The notes below the pieces were generated by a model. The model had not been told where the DNA came from and searched no databases. It was given only the letters and a program-made list of their open reading frames with translations. Positions 16,751 through 25,538 of a stretch of 64,000 nucleotides of DNA are shown one piece after another (position 1 is the stretch's first letter; the number at the start of each line of letters is the position of its first letter). The translations under genes and the position numbers were made by a program. Origin of the DNA: Methanothrix sp. (GTDB lineage Archaea; Halobacteriota; Methanosarcinia; Methanotrichales; Methanotrichaceae); the NCBI GenBank assembly GCA_026394565.1, contig JAPKYA010000002.1, positions 1-64,000 on the forward strand. Direction: 5' to 3'.

Positions 16751-17926
16751 ATGCGAATTGGAATGCTCTCCTGGGAGAGCTTATACTCAATAAAGGTCGG
16801 CGGGGTAGCCCCCCACGTCTCAGAGATCTCGGAAGCGCTGGCCAGAAGGGGCCATGAAGTACATATCTTTACGCGCAGAGGCGATTTTGAGTCCTACGAT
16901 AAAATCAACGGCGTCCATTATCAGAGGGCCGATGTAGACAGCTTTGGCGATGTCCTGGCTCAGATGAACCGGATGTGTGAATCACTTTACGATCGCTTCG
17001 GTGCGGTGCAAAAGCTCTTCGGCAAATTCGATATAGTGCATGGTCATGATTGGCATCCGGTGCTGGCTTTAACCCGCATCAAGCAGGAGTACAGCCTGCC
17101 CTTTCTTCTCACCATGCACAGCACTGAATGGGGCAGGAATGGAAACAACTTCGGTTACGGCATATCTCAGGAGATCTCTCATCGAGAGTGGCTGGGCTGT
17201 TATGAGGCCGCCAGGGTGATTGTAACCACCAGGCGCATGCAAGATGAGCTGATATGGATATACAGCCTGCCTGAAGACAAGATCAGGATTATACCAAACG
17301 GAATCATTGTGGGAAAGATGAGGCGGGGCTTGGACGCCGGCCGGGTCAAGGAGAAGTACGGCATTCACCCCATGGCACCTCTGGTGCTCTTCTGCGGCAG
17401 GATGAGCATTCAGAAGGGACCGGACCTCCTGGTAGAGGCTGTGCCTCATATCTTGAGAAAAAGATCCGATGCACGTTTTATCTTCATGGGAGAAGGGAGC
17501 ATGAGGCAGGACTGCGAGAGGAGAGCCCGCGAGCTTGGAGTAGCGGATGCCTGCCGGTTCCTGGGATACACCTCCAGCGCCGAGAAAGAGGAGCTGGTCA
17601 ATGCCTGCGATCTCATGTGCGTTCCCAGCAGAAACGAGCCTTTCGGCGTGGTGGTCCTGGAGGCCTGGGATGCCTGCAAACCAGTGGTGGCAACGGAGGC
17701 TGTGAGCATAATCAAGAACTTCGAGGACGGCCTCCTGGCCTACGTCCAGCCGGAGTCCATCGCCTGGTGTATAAACCGTTTGCTGGCCGATCCTGAGGAG
17801 ATGATGAAGCTGGCCCGGGCAGGATGCAGCCGGATCGATGCAGAGTTCAGCTGGGATCGCATCGCCAAGAGGACGGAAGACGTTTATGATGAGGCGAGAA
17901 AACACAGCCAACCGAAAGGTTCTTGA
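16751..17926 (+). CDS. Glycosyltransferase family 4
   Basis: 391 residues from ATG 16751, which has GGTGAAGAG directly upstream; the longer frame from 16646 adds 35 residues unlike the family (NVFHKAYSTDKGS). Motifs: GMLSWESLYSIKVGGVAPHVSEISEAL at the start, HGHDWHPVLAL, FCGRMSIQKGPDLLVEAV, and the catalytic PSRNEPFGVVVLEAWDA. It is a paralogue of the upstream GT4 gene. A separate promoter is likely (145-bp gap containing AT-rich GTTAATCAATTAT near 16628-16640). Third member of the glycan-synthesis set. Confidence 0.9.
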   Translation: MRIGMLSWESLYSIKVGGVAPHVSEISEALARRGHEVHIFTRRGDFESYDKINGVHYQRADVDSFGDVLAQMNRMCESLYDRFGAVQKLFGKFDIVHGHDWHPVLALTRIKQEYSLPFLLTMHSTEWGRNGNNFGYGISQEISHREWLGCYEAARVIVTTRRMQDELIWIYSLPEDKIRIIPNGIIVGKMRRGLDAGRVKEKYGIHPMAPLVLFCGRMSIQKGPDLLVEAVPHILRKRSDARFIFMGEGSMRQDCERRARELGVADACRFLGYTSSAEKEELVNACDLMCVPSRNEPFGVVVLEAWDACKPVVATEAVSIIKNFEDGLLAYVQPESIAWCINRLLADPEEMMKLARAGCSRIDAEFSWDRIAKRTEDVYDEARKHSQPKGS

Positions 17927-17954
17927 AGGGTGAGCAGCACAAGGGGCTCTTAGC

Positions 17955-18028
17955 GCCTCGATAGCTTAGCCCGGTATAGCGCGTCCTTGGTAAGGACGAG
18001 GTCGCGGGTTCGAATCCCGTCCGAGGCT
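17955..18028 (+). tRNA. tRNA-Thr (GGT)
   Basis: Cloverleaf is visible: acceptor GCCTCGA with CCGAGGC (one A-C mismatch at the inner end), anticodon stem CGTCC/GGACG with loop TTGGTAA giving anticodon GGT, T arm GCGGG-TTCGAAT-CCCGT. CCA is not encoded. No intron. Located 28 bases after the glycosyltransferase gene. Confidence 0.95.
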
Positions 18029-18073
18029 TATATTTTTTGTTGATTTGAGAGCCCAATGTTGAGGTGAGTTCAT

Positions 18074-18505
18074 ACGGACAAGAAGAGCATATTGATTATC
18101 GACGACGATAGAGTCATGCTTAATAGCTTCAAGCTTCTCTTGGAGATGAAGGGTTACTTAACAGATACAGCAGAATCTGGAAGTGAAGCCATCGAAAAGG
18201 TACGCTGCAAATATTTTAATCTGGCATTGATTGACATCAGCCTTCCTGATATGGATGGAACAGCTCTTCTCTCTGAATTTCGCGAGCTTAACCCGGAGAT
18301 GAAAAAGATAATCATTACAGGTTATTCCACTAGAGAAAATGCCATTGAATCCCTAAATCTAGGGGCAAACGCATATTTAGAAAAGCCGGTAACTCCAGGA
18401 AAATTGCTGGAATTCGTGACAAAAAAATTGGCGGAACAAGAATATGAGATCAAGTATCATGAGGATACTGTGAATAACTTGATCCAATCCCGTAAGCAAG
18501 CTTGA
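18074..18505 (+). CDS. Stand-alone response-regulator receiver protein
   Basis: A single CheY-like receiver: IIDDDRVM (acidic pocket), phospho-acceptor Asp in ALIDISLPDMDG, Thr in IIITGYS, Lys in LEKPVT. A short helical, charged tail follows (EQEYEIKYHEDTVNNLIQ). Start problem: the ribosome binding site GAGGTGA (18061-18067) is 6 bases ahead of an ACG at 18074, which would give the expected opening (M)DKKSILIIDDD. No in-frame ATG/GTG exists; TTG 18092 would cut into the first beta strand. So either ACG initiates or the start is mutated. No kinase is adjacent; the hybrid kinase at 0.8-3.8 kb is the only one nearby. Confidence 0.8.
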   Translation, partial: TDKKSILIIDDDRVMLNSFKLLLEMKGYLTDTAESGSEAIEKVRCKYFNLALIDISLPDMDGTALLSEFRELNPEMKKIIITGYSTRENAIESLNLGANAYLEKPVTPGKLLEFVTKKLAEQEYEIKYHEDTVNNLIQSRKQA

Positions 18506-18592
18506 ACTGTACGATCTCCTTTGTATTTTTTTGCGATTTGCTTTTTTTTAAATTTCGACATTAACACAACGAATAATATTTAGATGTTACTA
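18506..18592. terminator. T/A-rich convergent termination region
   Basis: Between the receiver gene (+) and the debranching pseudogene (-). It contains T-runs at 18525-18532 and 18541-18549, matching archaeal U-tract termination for the receiver gene. No ORF supported. Confidence 0.4.
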
Positions 18593-19646
18593 CTATTGCA
18601 CATTGTCCCAGGCTCGGAGCACCTCCGCCACCGACCAGGCCTGAGAGATGCAGCCGCCCGGCCGCTGGGGGCAGTCGCCGTCAAAGACCTCGGGTAGAGT
18701 GTTAATCCCCGCCGACCTGCATGGTTATCAAGGGCCGGAGAAGCTCTCTGGCCTCTCCCAGGACCGACTCGGACCTGCCGTTCACAGAGAGCAGAGCATC
18801 AATGTACGGCCCCATGAGCCAGGGCCAGACGGTGCCCTGGTGGTAGGCCCCATCCCGGCGGCGAGCATCGTCCTCGTACCTGCCCGCATAGCGCATATCG
18901 CGAGGCGAGAGCGTTCGGAGGCCAGAAGGCGTGAGCAATTCCTTTGTTACAACATCAAGAATGCCCTCTCTCTTAATCCGGGGCAGCAGATCGGGAATTC
19001 CTGCGGCGATGATCTGATTTGGCCGGATGGAGGCGTCCTCATGATCAATTACATCATAAAGGCAGCCGGTCTCACTGTTCCAAAACCTCTGGTAGCCGTT
19101 CCTGGCCTTTCGGCCAGCTCTGCGAACCCAGGACCCTGGGACTTGCCTATTGCCTCGCCCAACTTTTGCATATCTCTCAAGGCGCAGAACCAGAGCGCAT
19201 TTATCTCGCAGCATTTTCCCGCCCGCGGCGACACCGGCCGGCCACCCAGGCGCGCGTCCATCCAGGTGAGCGCGGGGCCGGATACGATCAGACCATCCTC
19301 GGCCCCGCCAAAGTCCTCTCCCGGCCTGGAATAGCGACGAAATACCTCCAGCAGCCTTTGCCAGAGCTGCCCGACAAACTCCCGGTCTTTCGAAAAAGGA
19401 TTTCAGGACCTTCCCGGCCTCCTCAAAGCGCCCAGTGCAGAGCAAGAGGCCGGGCAGGGAGATCATGGCGTCCCTCCCCCAATCATCAAACCAGTGGTAT
19501 CCGGCGATGAGGCTCATGCCCTGTCCTCTTTTCACCAGGAACGAGTCAGCGGCCCCGGCCAGTTCCTGAAGGGGAGCCGTCAGCTTTTCCAGGCGCTCCT
19601 TTTCTTTTTTCTGCTCTGTCCTCCAGTCAGGCATGGAGATGGGCAA
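18593..19646 (-). pseudogene. Broken glycogen-debranching enzyme gene (C-terminal GH133-like part)
   Basis: Reads from about 19646 to the stop at 18593 but only by changing frame. Pieces match the intact debranching enzyme at 23655-25538: first frame LAGAADSFLVKRG...GYHWFDDWGRDAMIS, then (other frame) DREFVGQLW...ALTWMDARLGGRPVSPRAGKCCEINALW, then NSETGCLYDVIDHEDASIRPNQIIAA...YHQGTVWPWLMGPYIDALLSVNGRSE, then (other frame) [13 protein letters not shown]...[17 protein letters not shown]. About 40 residues are also missing near 19390 and the first ~240 residues are absent. At least three frameshifts make it non-functional. Its GC-rich codons match the genome's other genes, so it is probably the remnant of the native gene. 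Confidence 0.88.
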
Positions 19647-19755
19647 GCATCCTCTCCAGTTGGAAAAAATTCTTTTAGGCCTGCAAACCTATGAAATGAT
19701 TTTTTATATATCCTGATTTCTCTTTAGGTACAGGGACCATAGAGGGTGGATAATA
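19647..19755 (+). promoter_or_regulatory. Promoter of the GH13 gene and left edge of the AT-rich block
   Basis: Base composition falls sharply near 19660. TTTTTTATATATCC (19700-19713) is a strong TATA box; GAGGGTGG (19743-19750) is the ribosome binding site of the ATG at 19756. Confidence 0.5.
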
Positions 19756-21480
19756 ATGTCCATTAAACCGAAGAGTCTTAAAACATTAAACTTTAAGCCA
19801 TTTTGCAGAGTATTCCCTTCGCCTAATGATTGGAGAGACCAGTTTATATATCATTTGCTTATAGACAGATTCAATAGCACAGGACCAGATATACCGCCTT
19901 ACGATCCTGCCTTAGTTCCAAGATTGAGATGTGACACAGATGGTGATAAATGGCAGGGTGGAAATTTAATAGGAATTAGAAACAGACTTGATTATATTAG
20001 TGGCCTCGGATGCACTGCCTTATGGGTAACTCCAATATTTAAAAACCGCAAAGAGATGGATACATTTCATGGTTATGCTGTGCAAAATTTCCTAGATGTT
20101 GATCCTAGATTCGGAACGCTTAAAGATTTTCAATGCCTTGTTAGAGAAGCGCATGAAAGGAGCATGTATATAATTCTTGATATCGTCTTAGGCTATACAG
20201 GAGACAATTGGACATATCCAGACGGATATCCATTCTATATCGAAGGCAAAAAATATCCATTTGGATCTTGGCGATTGGCGGACCCAACACGCGGTATTCA
20301 ATGGCCCGACGATGCAATATGGCCTCTTGAATTTCAAAATCCGGAATGGTATATGAGAAACGGAGAGATTCGAGATTGGACTTCGTATCCTGAAAACATG
20401 GTGAGCGATTTCATTTCTATGAAGAAGCTCGATACCTCAAATCCCGAAGTTGTGAAAGCTCTTATAGATGTCTATAGATATTGGATTGCAGTTTCAGACG
20501 TCGATGGCTATTGTATAGATGCAGCAAAACATATAGAAGAACCGAGCATCGCAAGGATCTCGTCAGCAATAAGGGAATATGCTTACAGCATCGGCAAGAA
20601 GAATTTCTTAATATGCGGGGAGATTTATGGGGGCGATGAGCTTATTGAGCGATATTTAAGGTGCAAAGGTTCATCATCCTGCATCCGCAAGGATTTTCAG
20701 TCTATTAATGCCGTCCTCGATTATCCATTACGAGAGACTTTAGAGTGGGTTATTAAAGGATACATTAATCCCAAGGAGTTGATAGAAAGATACGAACATC
20801 TCAACAAGACTTGGCATGATATTGAGTGGATTGGCCATCATTTTGTGACCTTTGCTGATGATCATAATGTAAAAGATAGTTCAATGATCGGTAGGTTTCT
20901 CTATAATAATCGATTTTATAAACAGGTCATTCTAGCAATTGGGTATCTGCTAACTAGTAAAGGAATTCCTCGGATCTACTATGGAACTGAGCAGGGATTT
21001 GATGGAGGAGGAAAAGACAATCTTTATCCGGATAAATATAAGAGAGAGTGTATGTTTGGTGGAAAATGGGGGGCTTTTAATACAACCGGCCATCATTTCT
21101 TTAATCCTAAAAACCCAATCTACCAAGAAATTAGCCACATAGCAAAGATAAGAAAGCAGGAACCGGCATTGCGATATGGGAGGCAATACTTTAGGGCGAT
21201 TTCTGGTAATGGCGTGGATTTTGGTTATCCTATTGATGGTAAATGCACTCTTGCGTATTCTAGAATCTTGGATGACACAGAGATCCTCATTGCAATGAAT
21301 TTAGATTCAAAGCCAAGGATTGAGCTTGTAACTGTTGATTATAACTTATCACCAGCACAGAAAGAAATGGTAAATCTATTAGGACCGGAGAAAAGCTACG
21401 TTGTGAATTTAATTGGTGATCGACATGCTGTCAGAATACCTTTAGATTGCCATGAAATGGCTATTTTAAAATTAAGATAA
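19756..21480 (+). CDS. GH13 alpha-amylase-family glycoside hydrolase
   Basis: 574 residues, (beta/alpha)8 catalytic barrel. Conserved regions: YHLLIDRFN at the front; the nucleophile Asp near 255 in DGYCIDAAKH; the acid Glu near 289 in ICGEIYGG; the third Asp near 368-369 in FADDHN; GIPRIYYGTEQG after it. Acts on alpha-1,4-glucans. No signal peptide, so cytoplasmic glycogen breakdown is likely. Codons are AT-rich (many AAT, ATA, TTA, AGA), unlike the GC-rich genes on both sides, indicating foreign origin together with the next three genes. Strong TATA box and ribosome binding site upstream. Confidence 0.9.
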   Translation: MSIKPKSLKTLNFKPFCRVFPSPNDWRDQFIYHLLIDRFNSTGPDIPPYDPALVPRLRCDTDGDKWQGGNLIGIRNRLDYISGLGCTALWVTPIFKNRKEMDTFHGYAVQNFLDVDPRFGTLKDFQCLVREAHERSMYIILDIVLGYTGDNWTYPDGYPFYIEGKKYPFGSWRLADPTRGIQWPDDAIWPLEFQNPEWYMRNGEIRDWTSYPENMVSDFISMKKLDTSNPEVVKALIDVYRYWIAVSDVDGYCIDAAKHIEEPSIARISSAIREYAYSIGKKNFLICGEIYGGDELIERYLRCKGSSSCIRKDFQSINAVLDYPLRETLEWVIKGYINPKELIERYEHLNKTWHDIEWIGHHFVTFADDHNVKDSSMIGRFLYNNRFYKQVILAIGYLLTSKGIPRIYYGTEQGFDGGGKDNLYPDKYKRECMFGGKWGAFNTTGHHFFNPKNPIYQEISHIAKIRKQEPALRYGRQYFRAISGNGVDFGYPIDGKCTLAYSRILDDTEILIAMNLDSKPRIELVTVDYNLSPAQKEMVNLLGPEKSYVVNLIGDRHAVRIPLDCHEMAILKLR

Positions 21481-21635
21481 TACTGGGATAAAAAATGTAT
21501 TGAATTATATATCTATATCTAAAACTATGGCATATTCAAATTAATTATTTTAAAGAATTTGAATCAATACCCAGAAACTTTTATATAGATTACGATCCTA
21601 AACATAAAAGTACCTAATACAATTCGGGATCCATA
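21481..21635 (+). promoter_or_regulatory. Intergenic promoter with inverted repeat
   Basis: Very AT-rich. Inverted repeat ATTCAAATT (21534-21542) / AATTTGAAT (21556-21564) lies just upstream of a TATA box CTTTTATATAG (21578-21588), which is about 50 bases ahead of the ATG 21636. The repeat may be an operator or a terminator hairpin of the GH13 gene. Confidence 0.4.
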
Positions 21636-22532
21636 ATGCCGATAAGAAGAGAATTCGGGGAGATAGCTGGGCGGTATGTAGGCAAATCTCATCTGGGTGA
21701 TTTAAAATGTGGTTATTTAGATATAGTAGGTGAAACTAATCCCAAATTGAGCAACTTGCCTATTATTGAAAATGGAAAAGAAAAATATGACTTTTATGTT
21801 TATGAATACTGGTGGACTTTAGGATTTACAAGGACAATTTCTGAGCGTGCAAGCTGCAAACATGAAGGGAAAACAGTTTCGACAGAGCCATATCACCGAC
21901 GCAGCGGAGGTTGGACAAATCTGAAAAAAAGCGGGAACGAGGCGATTCTAGTTCAAGTTTTTTTTCACACGCAAGATACTAACTATTCCGTCAGGGATAT
22001 TGCAGGAACCATTAAACCACCTTTTATGATTCAAAGAAGAGTAAGGGATTTCTTAGGAGATAGCTGGATGAGGCTTACTGGGACGGCCGTACAGTCGTTC
22101 GGAGAATACGCAAAAATACCTATGGTGAAGGAAATAAGTTCAGGGGTAACAGATGCGATTGCTCGGTTCGAGAAAGACGCAGCTCCCTCATCCAGTGCAT
22201 ATCCTTGGATTTCGAAGAAAATTGCAACATATGAGGGAGAGGGAAAAGAATTGAAGCAAATAGATGGCGTTGAGTGGCGTATTAGTAGAAGAGCGCACTT
22301 GAACTTAGGAAATAGATTGGAGGGCGCATTAGGACTTACTTTTATCGCATCTTCTGAAAAAGAAAATGCCAAACCACTCGAATTAGAAATCCGAGCACGA
22401 ATATCTTTTGAAAAGTCTAAAAAAAATGATTTAAATGCAGATAGTTCGATCTGGATACCATGGGACCCAAATGAATCAAATTTTGACGAAAAGAAAATAT
22501 GCTTGGCTGTAACGCCAATAAATCCAAATTGA
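21636..22532 (+). CDS. Unknown protein inside the AT-rich glucan-degradation block
   Basis: 298 residues, not recognised. Contains aromatic-rich stretches (YDFYVYEYWWTLGFTRTISER), a basic middle and beta-strand-like segments near the C-terminus (HLNLGNRLEGALGLTFIAS). No signal peptide, TM helix or cysteine cluster. AT-rich codons match its neighbours. It lies 13 bases ahead of the GH15 gene, so the two are an operon; a carbohydrate-related role is suggested only by position. Confidence 0.7.
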   Translation: MPIRREFGEIAGRYVGKSHLGDLKCGYLDIVGETNPKLSNLPIIENGKEKYDFYVYEYWWTLGFTRTISERASCKHEGKTVSTEPYHRRSGGWTNLKKSGNEAILVQVFFHTQDTNYSVRDIAGTIKPPFMIQRRVRDFLGDSWMRLTGTAVQSFGEYAKIPMVKEISSGVTDAIARFEKDAAPSSSAYPWISKKIATYEGEGKELKQIDGVEWRISRRAHLNLGNRLEGALGLTFIASSEKENAKPLELEIRARISFEKSKKNDLNADSSIWIPWDPNESNFDEKKICLAVTPINPN

Positions 22533-22545
22533 TTTTGGAGACGAC

Positions 22546-23610
22546 ATGTCGAGTATCGAAAGAACGGTTGAATTGTCCATGAAAGTGCTAATGGATTGCT
22601 GCCTCGAAAACGGAGCCATTGTTGCGGCTAACGCGATAAAAAACTATTATCCAGCCACCGCGGGTTGTTACTTCTACGTCTGGCCGCGAGATGCTTCTTA
22701 CGTGTGTATCGCAGCAGATTTGATGGGCATATGCGACATTCAAGAGGCGTTCTTTAAGTGGTGTCTCGAACGAGCAGAAGGATTCAGCCAGACAGGATTA
22801 TTTTTTGAGAAATACTACGTAAATGGGCTAAAGGCTTCGAGGAGGTTTCAACCAGATCAGACAGCGACCGTCCTTTTTGCCATCTGGCATCACTATCAGG
22901 ACGACCTGAAAAGCTCTCTAATATTCAAAGATTTGATTACTAAAGCAGCAGACGGCCTATGTACGAGATGGGAAATTGATCATTTTGATATCGTCACCAC
23001 TGATCTGTGGGAAGAGAGGCTAACCTTTCCGGATTTGGAAGATAACTTCACATATTCCTTAGCGGCGTGCATAAGAGGACTGGAATGCGCAAATGCCTTG
23101 ATTGTGAATAATAAATGGCAGAAAGTATCAAGGCAAATGAGAGAACAACTTGAGAAACATGTTGTGAATGGATATTTCGTAAGATCCTATGGTAAGTTGA
23201 AAGATGAACGTATCGATGCCTCATTGCTTGGCTTGGTCTATCCTTTTGGTATCTATAAAGCAGACGATCCAAAGGTAATTCTTAGCGTAAGAGAGATTGA
23301 GAAAAAGCTAGTAATCGATGGAGGTGTGCATAGGTACGAATTCGACGAGTATGATGGATGGATATATGAAGAAATACATCGTAAGAAGGGTGCTGGCGCT
23401 TGGCCCTTATTGAACTTCTGGCTTTCAATCTACTATTCGCTAAAGGGCGATGGAGATCATGCAGTAGAATGCTATAATTGGGTTTTAGACAAAGTAAATG
23501 GTTACATTCCAGAGCAGATCTTTGATAATGAACTCCAAGTCTCTATCTGCCCATTGGCATGGTCTCATGCAATGTTCATAATCGCCTCGAAGCTTTTGGG
23601 ATACATTTAA
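22546..23610 (+). CDS. GH15-like glucoamylase/glucodextranase catalytic domain
   Basis: 354 residues, an (alpha/alpha)6 barrel only, without the N-terminal beta-domain usual in archaeal glucoamylases (normally ~620 residues). Family marks: GCYFYVWPRDASY, the acid Glu near 156 in DLWEERLTF, YVRSYG-like VNGYFVRSYG, DASLLGLVYPFG, and the base Glu in YIPEQIFDN near the end. Likely releases glucose from non-reducing ends of alpha-glucans or trehalose-like substrates. The 298-residue protein encoded just upstream could supply the missing domain; this is inference. AT-rich codon use. Confidence 0.85.
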   Translation: MSSIERTVELSMKVLMDCCLENGAIVAANAIKNYYPATAGCYFYVWPRDASYVCIAADLMGICDIQEAFFKWCLERAEGFSQTGLFFEKYYVNGLKASRRFQPDQTATVLFAIWHHYQDDLKSSLIFKDLITKAADGLCTRWEIDHFDIVTTDLWEERLTFPDLEDNFTYSLAACIRGLECANALIVNNKWQKVSRQMREQLEKHVVNGYFVRSYGKLKDERIDASLLGLVYPFGIYKADDPKVILSVREIEKKLVIDGGVHRYEFDEYDGWIYEEIHRKKGAGAWPLLNFWLSIYYSLKGDGDHAVECYNWVLDKVNGYIPEQIFDNELQVSICPLAWSHAMFIIASKLLGYI

Positions 23611-23654
23611 ATGAGACTGTAATTATCATGAATTAGACAATCAATATAGTTTGA

Positions 23655-25538
23655 TCAATAATGCAAATTAGGGAATAATTCGCTTTTTCCCCCCAATATA
23701 ATATCCTCGTACCAAGCTCGCATAACTTCGGCAACCGACCAAGCTTGGGATATGCAGCCTCTGGGCATATGGGGTGCATCTCCGTCTAGGATCTCTGGGA
23801 TTGTATTGATGCCTGCTTGGTTAAAAGCAATAAGTGGACTTAGGATCTCTTTGGCCTGCACTCTGCTCTCTTCTGAATACCGATTAACCGAGAGAAAAGC
23901 TGTAATATAAGGACCTAAGAGCCATGGCCAGACAGTGCCCTGATGATATGCCAGCGATCGCTCGTTCCAGTTGCCCTCATATTTTCCAATATACCGTGAA
24001 TCTTCAAAGGATAGCGTTCTTAAGCCATATGGAGTTAAAAGCTCACGCGTCACTACGTCGACTATGCTCTTCTTCTGTTCTAGCGAAAGAAGATCAAAGG
24101 AGATCGCAGCTGCAATTATCTGGTTTGGCCTTATTGAGCTGTCTCTTGGGTTTATTACGTCGTAGAGGCATCCCTTATCCTCATTCCAGAACTCTTGATA
24201 GCTATTCTTCACGCGTTCAGACATCTTGTCTTCCCTCTCTTCGCCCAAATAGCCAGCTAGGATATCCATTATTCTCAGAGAGCTGTACCATAGGGCGTTG
24301 ATTTCGCATGCTTTTCCTGCTCTGGGAGTTACTGGCACTCCATTCACCTGAGCATCCATCCAGGTCAGAGCGGGTTCCGTGTTTATGAGATAATCAGAAT
24401 GCATGCACGCTCCAGGTATACATGTTGAGTAGCTATCTATTATGCAATTCATTGAAGGCCATAGATGACGAATGAATTCGAGATCTCTGGTGTACTTAAA
24501 GAGACTGAAGACCGCTTGGATAAACCAAAGAGAAGCATCAATGGTGTTGTAGGATCCGGCATCTAAGTCGTTGGGCAAAATTCCATCCTTCATCGCTCCT
24601 GCGAATATTTTCAGCACTGCTCGTGCATCATTGAAGCGTCCAGTTACTAGAAGCAAACCAGGCACTGAGATCATTGCATCTCTTCCCCAATCACCGAACC
24701 AATGATAGCCTGCAATTATGCTCTTTCCCAAACCCCTTTTCACAATGAAGGAATCTGCCGCTTGGGCCAAGTTCTGAACTGGTGCGCGAAGGTTGTTGAC
24801 AAATAACAATTCTTGTTCTAGCGATTTCTCCGGATCAAGAGCTGAGGCTCTCCAAGTTGACGCAATTATTTCAAAAGATGTATAATTATCCAAATCAACT
24901 TCGAAGTATCCGGGGCTAAATAAGTTTTCCTTCCAGGAAAGGCCGCGTCTCCTCTCCTCTTCGTACAAAAAGTTGTAGTAATTCATATCTTGTCTAACAT
25001 ATCGAGCTTTATCTGAAAGAAGAAAAAAGTCGCAATGCGATTTAAGGAGAACACCTCCTTGGACTAAAGTTTGATGGATGGTTGGGGAATCGGAAGCGAT
25101 GTGGAAGTTTCTGCAATTGACTAAGGGTACAATTCGCATGAGCCCTGAGCCCCCAATCACACTGTAGCGAACGACGGTAGTATTCTCTCCGAAGATCATA
25201 AATACTTTCTTATCGATTCTGACTTCGCCGATCTGATATGTAAAATGGGGGAGCGGGTCTAGATTGAACTCGCTAAGGTATCTAAAGCCCTCCGGATAAA
25301 CAACATCAGGATATTGATGATTCGCGAGCAAAAATCCATTCATATCTTCGTCGAGAGAAGAAAGCAGCAGTCTCCTATCTGCAGGAGATGACATAGCAGC
25401 GACCAGCAGCCCGTGATAGGCCCGCGTGTTGGCGCCCAAGGCTGTAGAGGAGGCATAGCCGCCCAGGCCGTTGGCCAGCAGCCACTCCCGGCTCGCGCCC
25501 TCAACATAACTCTGCGGGCGAAGGGCGAATCCGTTCAT
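23655..25538 (-). CDS. Glycogen debranching enzyme (amylo-alpha-1,6-glucosidase, GH133), recombinant gene
   Basis: 627 residues. N-terminal GDE_N-type beta-domain (WLLANGLGGYASSTALGANTRAYHGLL), then the (alpha/alpha)6 domain from about 250 with GYHWFGDWGRDAMIS, IDASLWFIQAV, and [12 protein letters not shown] at the end. It removes alpha-1,6 branches of glycogen. The first ~45 codons (25538 to about 25400) are GC-rich like the native genome; the rest is AT-rich like the GH13/GH15 block, so the gene seems to be a fusion made by recombination. Its ATG overlaps the GH57 stop as ATGA. A broken GC-rich copy lies at 18593-19646. Confidence 0.92.
   Translation of the reverse strand: MNGFALRPQSYVEGASREWLLANGLGGYASSTALGANTRAYHGLLVAAMSSPADRRLLLSSLDEDMNGFLLANHQYPDVVYPEGFRYLSEFNLDPLPHFTYQIGEVRIDKKVFMIFGENTTVVRYSVIGGSGLMRIVPLVNCRNFHIASDSPTIHQTLVQGGVLLKSHCDFFLLSDKARYVRQDMNYYNFLYEEERRRGLSWKENLFSPGYFEVDLDNYTSFEIIASTWRASALDPEKSLEQELLFVNNLRAPVQNLAQAADSFIVKRGLGKSIIAGYHWFGDWGRDAMISVPGLLLVTGRFNDARAVLKIFAGAMKDGILPNDLDAGSYNTIDASLWFIQAVFSLFKYTRDLEFIRHLWPSMNCIIDSYSTCIPGACMHSDYLINTEPALTWMDAQVNGVPVTPRAGKACEINALWYSSLRIMDILAGYLGEEREDKMSERVKNSYQEFWNEDKGCLYDVINPRDSSIRPNQIIAAAISFDLLSLEQKKSIVDVVTRELLTPYGLRTLSFEDSRYIGKYEGNWNERSLAYHQGTVWPWLLGPYITAFLSVNRYSEESRVQAKEILSPLIAFNQAGINTIPEILDGDAPHMPRGCISQAWSVAEVMRAWYEDIILGGKSELFPNLHY

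Noticed and set aside
19019-19510. 163-codon + strand ORF over the debranching pseudogene
   Set aside because: Reads antisense to recognisable debranching-enzyme fragments; it exists only because of GC-rich composition.
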